Shown here: piece by piece, positions 61,901-64,000 of the stretch
How positions within the stretch are numbered: position 1 is the first letter of the stretch
Layout: every line of letters begins with the position of its first letter
Made by a program: the position numbers and the translations under genes
Assembly (NCBI GenBank): GCA_009746045.1
Contig: RPFO01000078.1
Coordinates: 1,068,878 to 1,132,877 of the forward strand
Direction: 5' to 3'
Length of the DNA stretch: 64,000 nt
Source of the DNA: Mesostigma viride
Lineage: Eukaryota > Streptophyta > Mesostigmatophyceae > Mesostigmatales > Mesostigmataceae
Notes under the pieces: generated by a model
Databases searched by the model: none
What the model saw: only the letters and a program-made list of their open reading frames with translations
Told to the model about the DNA's origin: nothing

Positions 61901-64000
61901 GGTGGGGTCACGGTCGCACACGGCACACGGCACCTGGAGACCCACACCAGTGTGACGGCACCAGCATATTGGCACTCGATGTGGTCAGCCTCCTACCTGC
62001 ATTCAAGAATGGGTCTACGGGGACGAGCATGCCGTGATGACCTGTGTGCCGTGAAGCTCCTGCTAGGACAGCCACGGTCCAGGTATTCACGCCTGGTGCA
62101 GTTGGCACCCAGCATCCACCGGGACACAATCTACCCCGACACAAATTCCATTCCACTCGAAAGTCATTGATGCCAGGGCACCCACCTTCCAGGTACTCGC
62201 ACTTGATGCAGTCTGCATCCGGCCCGAATAGCCGCTTCCAGGCCTCCAGCGTGGCCTGTGATTCCGGGGAACCCGCCCACGCCCCGTCCAGGTGGATGAG
62301 GGTCACCAGGGACTCGCGCGGCCACCGCGTGACCTGGCAGGGTGTAGGGGGAGCGTGCCATTAGGAAGGGGCATGGCGCAGATTCATATGAATAGATGTT
62401 TATACTTATTTCATTATTTTTTATTATTTATACGATGTATCATGAGATAGCTACACACTACTGGCAGTCAGAATGTTGTCTGGGTCATACGGATTCATGC
62501 CAAGAGCAGATCTGCTGGCACACGGCGAAGCACATGATTGGCTACGTTTGCCCCCTCCCCTACCTTCCGTCCTGCATATTGAGCTCGAGTAATATACAGT
62601 ACAAACAACACAGATGGACACCACAAACAACAACACCGACGTACCCCCAATGCTGGGTCGGAAGATTGGAGGAGCTGCAGGTCCGCTGTGACATGCGACA
62701 GCCACAACTCCTTGTCCACGTCCTGTCAGGTGTAGCAGGCCATGCAAGCGTTGAGTGTGGGAAGGGTAGTGCGATTGGATGCAATTAGAATTGGGTAAGC
62801 TTCCCAAAACAGAGGCGCAAGCAAGCAAGCTCGTAAAGGTAAGGAGTCAAGGCGGGCATGAAAACACAAGGGCATGAGTGGGCGCCCAGTGGGCACCAGA
62901 GAGCCGTTTGATACCCCACGCATAGAGCATGGGGAAGGAGGGAAGAAAGCGCACCAGCCGCCACCAGAAATACTAAACATGCACGATGCCAAGTGCCGAC
63001 AGGAGCGCTCTCCCTCCCAATGGGTTAAAGAAGGAAAGAAAACTTATTTATTATTACAAACCAAAGGAAAGAAAACTTATTTATTATTACAAACCAAAGG
63101 AAAGAAAACTTATTTACTATTACAAACCAAAGGAAAGAAAACTTATTTATTATTACAAACCAAAGGAAAGAAAACTTATTTATTATCACAAACCAAAGGA
63201 AAGAAAACTTATTTATTATTACAAACCAAAGGAAAGAAAACTTATTTATTATTACAAACCAAAGGAAAGAAAACTTATTTATTATTACAAACCAAAGGAA
63301 AGAAAACTTATTTATTATTAGAAACCAGGGGCACGCATGTACCCCATGCGCCGGTGTGTGAAGTTAAGCGGCGCAAACATGAGCACATGAGGCAGGGACC
63401 TGGCACACCAGCAGCAGGGTGGGCAGCAGCAACCCCACCGGGGCACGTAGCCATTAGCTTCGCTGTACTCTCTCCGTTTCCCTATGTAGCGAACCCGCCG
63501 CCTCTGCAACCAATCACCATATCCGCCAGCGCACCGACCATCTCAGATTCCTACCTACCAGCTAATGCTCAGCGGCTCCCCCATGGGACTGCGTGCCTAA
63601 AGCAGCACATGTACCGTCTCTCGTTCCATGTCTCCCAGCCGATGTCTACCAGCCACGCTTGCCTGCGCCGTGTCTGCTTACATCCGCATCACCAGCGCAC
63701 GAACCACCGCTGCTACTGACTGCCAGCGCACGTAGCACCCCCTGGTCCCCGACCCACCACGGCGGCCACCATACAGCAGCGCAAGTAGCCATCGCGGCTG
63801 CTCTTTGTCTCGTGGCTACACCGGCACATGTACCATCTCCGCTGCTCAACTACCAGCGCACGCCCCGATTCGGGTTCCACATCTACCTTCCTTTTCCTTC
63901 CTTCCTTTTCCTGCACTGCATGGCAGTCATCCCTACACGCACCGATTCTGGTTGCAGCCCCCACTTGTCCACCAGCGCGCGCGCGGCTTGGGCGTCCACG
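30522..64000 (-). CDS. NRPS-like carboxylic acid reductase (A-PCP-thioester reductase), 32 exons, 5' partial
   Basis: Exons, 5' to 3' on the minus strand: 64000-63943, 62722-62645, 62333-62186, 59484-59349, 58582-58528, 57620-57529, 56709-56613, 56016-55960, 55594-55523, 54473-54373, 53478-53370, 52938-52897, 52381-52247, 51767-51690, 51039-50969, 50210-50072, 49451-49374, 48690-48568, 48052-47873, 46797-46719, 45622-45472, 44826-44754, 43583-43395, 42885-42653, 41523-41418, 40841-40785, 40098-39998, 35049-34890, 34146-34039, 33217-33020, 31646-31515, 30647-30522. Every junction is GT-AG and phases agree, giving at least 1186 residues to TAA 30524-30522. The enzyme would adenylate a carboxylic acid, load it on phosphopantetheine and reduce it to an aldehyde with NAD(P)H, as in aminoadipate reductase (Lys2) and LgrE. 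No condensation or thioesterase domain is seen. Exon 1 continues beyond the window. Confidence 0.9.
31404..31430 (-). other. Echo of the exon 31 donor junction
   Basis: GGCTGACCTCGCAGTATGGG here resembles CGCTGACCTCGAAGTACTGG at the true exon 31/intron junction about 100 bp away (31504-31530). It retains a GT donor but not an open exon. Confidence 0.7.
31770..31930. repeat. AT-rich ATA/ATT microsatellite-like intron stretch
   Basis: Irregular ATA, ATTATT and ATACTATCTAGTA motifs in the intron upstream of exon 31. ATACTATCTAGTA-type strings recur three times. Confidence 0.6.
32450..33035 (-). repeat. ~95-bp degenerate units echoing the exon 30 donor
   Basis: The true junction at 33013-33035 reads ACCTCCACCCATTTGAAGA. 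Diverged copies are ACCTCCATCCATCGGTAGA (32923), CTTCATCCATCAGAAGG (32828), ACCTCAACCATCGGACG (32712) and ACCTCAACCCATTGGAAC (32466), each followed by a C-rich run. They form an irregular tandem series through the intron. Confidence 0.65.
34774..34906 (-). repeat. Tandem triplication of the exon 28 donor
   Basis: CACCCACCTCCAGGCAGAGC at the true donor (34884-34903) recurs at 34827-34846 and, weaker, at about 34777-34794. Each copy keeps a GTGGGT donor. The first two are 57 bp apart, a multiple of three, and the intervening frame is open, so use of the second donor would add 19 residues. Confidence 0.8.
35053..39213 (-). repeat. 25-bp minisatellite, ~166 units, filling intron 27
   Basis: The plus-strand unit is ACAGAAGCAAGGGATGACAA followed by GGGGG. 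Nearly all units fall into two types, ACAGAAGC or ACATAAGC. Rare variants are ACCAGGGGG (about 35177, 35202, 35926, 35951, 36376), GGGGTAC, two 24-bp units (near 35331 and 36456) and one GACGAC (about 36423). In the gene's sense the array is pyrimidine-rich and runs right up to the exon 28 acceptor (CCCTGGCAG). Because 25 is not a multiple of three and the unit has no sense-strand stops, all three minus frames are open for about 1400 codons; I do not call these genes. Confidence 0.97.
39348..39379 (-). other. Exon 28 5'-fragment duplicated at the far side of the minisatellite
   Basis: TATGTAGTGCACCGGCTTGG, then CGTGCGTCATGC, repeats the start of exon 28 (TATGTAGTGCACCGGCTTGG, then CATGCGTTGCGC, 35021-35052). 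It encodes the same THAKPVHYIS peptide. The two copies bracket the whole 25-bp array. Confidence 0.85.
39533..39608. repeat. ~22-bp tandem repeat in intron 27
   Basis: About three to four copies of a unit built on ACTCATCAATACTACTAATAG, distal to the large minisatellite. Confidence 0.85.
39752..40012 (-). other. Exon 27 donor and two echoes
   Basis: The true junction CTCACCCGTGGCTGAAGCGG (39994-40013) is echoed by CTCACCCGCGGCTGATGCAT (about 39860) and CTCACGTGTGGCTAGCTGCA (about 39760), spaced about 100 and 135 bp, in DNA rich in CACACA/GGGACACA. Confidence 0.75.
41512..41935 (-). other. Exon 25 acceptor and two echoes; short ~30-bp repeat
   Basis: The acceptor side GTAGAGCGAGTAGCTGCAAA (41511-41530) is echoed by GTGGAGCGAGCAGCTGCAAG (about 41731-41750) and GTAGACCGAGTGGCTGTGCG (about 41915). 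A separate repeat built on GGAGGGTGTTAAATAAATA occurs about four times at 41756-41872. Confidence 0.72.
42300..42660 (-). repeat. Tandem series of ~10 copies of the exon 24 donor junction
   Basis: The true donor, on the plus strand ACCTCTTGAGCGTGG (42651-42665), is preceded by nine copies of CACCT(C/G)(T/C)(T/C)GAGCATGG-type sequence at about 42307, 42343, 42375, 42401, 42444, 42484, 42526, 42569 and 42608, spaced roughly 26-45 bp. Most retain the GT of a donor. Linkers are C-runs and AACAAACAGCAC. Confidence 0.82.
43672..44259 (-). repeat. 9-bp minisatellite (GAGGAAGGG)n, ~64 units, intron 22
   Basis: Nearly pure 9-bp units, with two 8-bp units (around 43965 and 44027). Gene-sense strand is TTCCTCCCC, all pyrimidine. 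Open frames (GRKGRK, EEGEEG, LPPLPP) are artefacts. The array belongs to the intron between exons 22 and 23. Confidence 0.97.
44754..45622 (-). CDS. Exons 21-22: peptidyl/acyl carrier (PCP) domain
   Basis: Exon 21 carries the end of the adenylation domain, an acidic linker (DDVDEEGEGEE) and carrier helix 1 (LLVTEAKVAALWKEIVNCE). Exon 22 has SDSFFEVGGHSLASVRLLAR, whose Ser in GGHSL is the phosphopantetheine attachment site. Helices 3-4 follow in exon 23 (DFGLELALPDIMAAHTLQDM). The module has a single carrier and needs a separate phosphopantetheinyl transferase, not seen in this window. Confidence 0.92.
45599..45820 (-). other. Exon 21 acceptor and two echoes
   Basis: True: GAGCTCCTTGCGACTCAGCT (45600-45619). 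Copies: TAGCTCCTTGCGGCTCAGCT (about 45713-45732) and GAGCTCGTTGCCGCTCAGCT (about 45792-45811). The 5' end of exon 21 is thus present three times; only the first has an AG acceptor behind a pyrimidine tract. Confidence 0.8.
46399..46612 (-). repeat. 21-bp tandem repeat, ~10 copies, intron 20
   Basis: Unit AGAGAAGACAAGAGAGATAT plus A. Gene-sense strand is pyrimidine-rich. Forward frames read KRRQERY or REDKRDI, which I treat as artefacts. Confidence 0.93.
46719..57620 (-). CDS. Exons 6-20: adenylation (A) domain
   Basis: The core motifs of the ANL adenylation fold appear in order: FPKTPGKIAVYDEGREFTYK (A1 region), LVAILR joined to AGGAYMPLEIVYP (A2), AYVVMSSGTTGVPKGICCPH (A3 P-loop), EGEREACNVFFVWE joined to VLRSLMKGATAYVIPDDVIY (A4), LLNLYSVSECHDI (A5), GEIYIGGPCLAIGYLNQPEM joined to TAKRFPPDPF (A6), RLYRTGDRGRI (A7), GRCDFM joined to VKIRGYSVVLGAVEVAL (A8), and LPVSGAG joined to KLSRKEL (A10 with catalytic Lys). 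In A4 the Asp that in amino-acid-activating domains binds the alpha-amino group aligns with Val, so the substrate probably is not activated as an ordinary alpha-amino acid. Substrate unknown. All motifs are intact. Confidence 0.9.
46831..47155 (-). repeat. Compound microsatellite (TG)n-(GA)n-(TGAG)n, intron 19
   Basis: (TG)n to about 46863, (GA)n to about 46903, then about 60 TGAG/GAGT units to 47155. Long frames reading LTHS or SLSL are artefacts. Confidence 0.95.
47187..47218 (-). other. Echo of the exon 20 acceptor
   Basis: GTACATGGGCAGCTTGGTGC, then AGAGCCATGGTGG, copies the exon 20 start GTACATGGGCAACTTGGTGC, then GCAGCCACTGTGG (46771-46803), on the other side of the TGAG array. Confidence 0.8.
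49227..49371 (+). mobile_element. SINE-like element, type A, copy 2, with 10-bp target duplication
   Basis: ATCAGCATGT at 49227-49236 and 49362-49371 flanks a 125-bp insert (49237-49361) that matches 27835-27975. It includes the hairpin CTCCC-CAAC-GGGAG and a (TTAA)n tail. The right-hand duplication is intron nucleotides 3-12 after the exon 17 donor (GT at 49373-49372), so the element landed 12 bp into the intron, antisense to the gene. Confidence 0.87.
50316..50338 (-). other. Echo of the exon 16 acceptor
   Basis: GTCCTGGCACGCCGACACGC, then TGCAG, copies GTCGTGGCACTCCGACACGC, then TGCGG at the true exon 16 start (50194-50216), about 120 bp upstream in the gene. Confidence 0.78.
50834..50895 (-). 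other. Echoes of the exon 15 donor
   Basis: CACTTGCACAACTTGAGCAG, then CGCGC (about 50871-50895) copies GCACCTGTACAGGTTGAGCA, then GCACGC at the true exon 15 end (50965-50991). A weaker piece, CACACCTGTACAG, lies near 50836. Confidence 0.65.
51163..51412 (-). repeat. 50-bp tandem repeat, 5 copies, intron 14
   Basis: Units contain CCTTCAGTATCAACGCCAGC and TTATTCCCACGCCC(C/T)CCTGG, with a few substitutions between copies. Non-coding. Confidence 0.93.
53586..53820 (+). mobile_element. SINE-like element, type B, with 10-bp target duplication
   Basis: TGACATTAAA at 53586-53595 and 53811-53820 flanks a 215-bp insert (53596-53810) with a TAATTAATTAAT tail, in the intron between exons 10 and 11. 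Its last 50 bp match the 3' end of the LINE at 28074-29403: TATGTGCTACAT, then ACTCC-CAAC-GGAGT versus CCTCC-CCAC-GGAGG, then ATGTT. The 5' part is different and non-coding. No confident pol III boxes are seen. Confidence 0.82.
56480..56510 (-). other. Echo of the exon 7 donor
   Basis: CCACCCGCAGGATGGCGACG, then AGCGCG repeats CTCACCCGCAGGATGGCGAC, then GAGCGCG at the true junction (56609-56636). This is the closest echo in the window, over about 26 bp. Confidence 0.85.
56868..57316 (-). other. Echoes of the exon 7 acceptor
   Basis: The true start of exon 7 (plus strand ACGCCCTCGTTCGACAGGTA, then CCTGC, about 56690-56714) is echoed by ATGCCCTCCTTGAACAGGTA, then CCTGG (about 56874-56898) and ACGCCCTCGTTGGGACATGT, then ACCTGC (about 57290-57315). 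Confidence 0.75.
57067..57275 (-). repeat. 25-bp hairpin-bearing tandem repeat, ~8 copies, intron 6
   Basis: Unit GGGCCATGAATCACTTTTCA plus CGGCA. In copies with CCGTGAA the unit contains the self-complementary arms CCGTGAA and TTCACGG. It lies between two echoes of the exon 7 acceptor. Confidence 0.92.
57689..57870 (-). repeat. 21-bp tandem repeat, ~8 copies, intron 5
   Basis: Unit GTAAACCAGAGAGTGCCATCA with gradual divergence at the distal end (GTGTGCCAGCA). Open frames (NQRVPSV) are artefacts. Confidence 0.92.
58095..58205 (-). repeat. ~54-bp direct duplication in intron 5
   Basis: ATGCCACTCAGAGGCAGGGC, then ATCCAACCCATGGGGTAGC occurs at about 58107 and 58157 with a single-base difference. 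Confidence 0.85.
58528..64000 (-). CDS. Exons 1-5: N-terminal region of the reductase, unknown domain
   Basis: About 158 residues precede the adenylation domain: VDAQAARALVDKWGLQPES, DVDKELWLSHVTADLQLLQS, SLVTLIHLDGAWAGSPESQA, ATLEAWKRLFGPDADCIKCE, HLPFRSDERTRRVVSLIAEG, RRDVATLVEKGARMYEEQDK, then KCLQDMLEEQ leading into the first adenylation core. I do not recognise this part. It has neither the HHxxxDG motif of condensation domains nor a second carrier motif. Helical character suggests a docking or regulatory region. The exon 1 boundary is the least certain (GTGCGT donor at 63942); exons 2-5 are phase-consistent. Confidence 0.65.
59086..59368 (-). other. Exon 4 donor and three echoes
   Basis: The true junction ACTCACTTGTCCTGCTCCTC, then GTACAT (59343-59368) is echoed by ACTCACCTGTCCTGCTCCTC, then CGTGCAT (about 59161), ACTCACCTGCCCTGCTCCTC, then CGAACAT (about 59240) and CACCCGTCCTGATCCTCGTA (about 59086). 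The two closest echoes retain a better donor (GGTGAGT) than the real one (AGTGAGT). Confidence 0.82.
59937..61880 (-). repeat. 46-bp minisatellite, ~32 copies, split by a MITE, intron 3
   Basis: Unit CATGTCCACAACAACAGGAT, then CGCTGTTATTGCTACTATAA plus ACAGCA. One unit lies at 59937-59988 and about 31 at 60438-61880. Variation is confined mainly to ATAAAC/ATACAC and CATGTCC/CATGCCC. Not CRISPR: there are no spacers. The repeated ORFs across it are artefacts. Confidence 0.95.
59989..60437. mobile_element. MITE-like element inside the 46-bp minisatellite
   Basis: A 449-bp segment starts TGACGCTATTGGCGAGAAAC and ends with its exact reverse complement (a perfect 29-bp inverted repeat, 59989-60017 and 60409-60437). 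CA flanks both ends (59987-59988, 60438-60439), and removal of the element plus one CA restores an intact repeat junction. Two internal direct repeats begin TAGCGCAATC(G/A) (about 60063 and 60247). There is no ORF with coding character. Confidence 0.9.
62073..62104 (-). other. Echo of the exon 3 donor
   Basis: GTCCAGGTATTCACGCCTGG, then TGCAGTTGGC resembles TTCCAGGTACTCGCACTTGA, then TGCAGTCTGC at the true junction (62184-62214), 110 bp away. Confidence 0.72.
63030..63325 (-). repeat. 33-bp tandem repeat, ~9 copies, intron 1
   Basis: Unit GGAAAGAAAACTTATTTATT, then ATTACAAACCAAA, nearly invariant. Being 33 bp, all frames are open (GKKTYLLLQTK), which I treat as an artefact. Confidence 0.95.
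63330..63942. other. Intron 1 remainder; degenerate ACCAGCGCACG repeats
   Basis: Variants of (A/C)CCAGCGCACG recur at about 63520, 63690, 63722 and 63852 and resemble the exon 1 sequence ACCAGCGCGCGCGCGG (63971-63986). Otherwise no gene is seen. Confidence 0.45.

Noticed and set aside
62874-63719. 281-aa ORF with GKKTYLLLQTK repeats
   Set aside because: A 33-bp intronic repeat keeps all frames open; no initiation context or domain.

Overview
The window is nuclear DNA from an intron-rich eukaryote, most likely a unicellular alga (a green/prasinophyte-like lineage is plausible but not proven). The grounds are GT-AG introns with pyrimidine-rich acceptors, GC-rich exons, a very high load of micro- and minisatellites, hAT, LTR/IN-type, LINE, SINE-like and MITE-like elements, and plant/alga-type genes. 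There are no operons, ribosome binding sites or CRISPR arrays.

0-12 kb is mobile-element and repeat territory. A retroelement (integrase, chromo-like tail, retropepsin-like protease) is present as two copies arranged head to head as an inverted duplication. The left copy is split by a hAT-like DNA transposon (1527-3795) with terminal inverted repeats and an 8-bp target duplication; the uninterrupted right copy shows the empty site. A second inverted duplication (6156-7845) carries an unknown 319-aa ORF and its decayed mirror copy. Degenerate coding regions and a large TTGG/CTGG array follow.

12-24 kb holds the recognisable small genes: a head-to-head pair of small secreted paralogs (12673-13218 minus, broken by one in-frame TAG; 14075-14590 plus, intact); a two-exon (or more) GT29 sialyltransferase-like gene (16410-19274 plus) with a decayed relative of its L-motif exon at 11857-12001 minus; and a four-exon SIS-domain gene of the 6-phospho-3-hexuloisomerase type (20996-24171 minus), complete at 209 aa, with a MITE-like element in intron 2.

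24-30.5 kb has no host gene that I recognise. It holds a SINE-like copy, an L1-ORF1-like fragment and a 5'-truncated LINE (28074-29403) flanked by an 11-bp target duplication.

30.5-64 kb is one very large gene on the minus strand. I could splice 32 exons by eye, all in consistent phase, giving at least 1186 residues and running off the right edge. The product is an NRPS-like carboxylic-acid reductase: unknown N-terminal region, adenylation domain, carrier (PCP) domain, and terminal NAD(P)-dependent thioester reductase (aminoadipate-reductase/LgrE/CAR architecture). Most larger introns carry a private tandem repeat; one 4.9-kb intron is mostly a 25-bp minisatellite of about 166 units. The most striking pattern is that many exon-intron junctions are echoed as diverged copies inside the neighbouring intron, singly or in tandem series. 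The same thing happens upstream of the GT29 exon. Two SINE-like insertions with clear target duplications also sit in these introns, one only 12 bp downstream of a splice donor.
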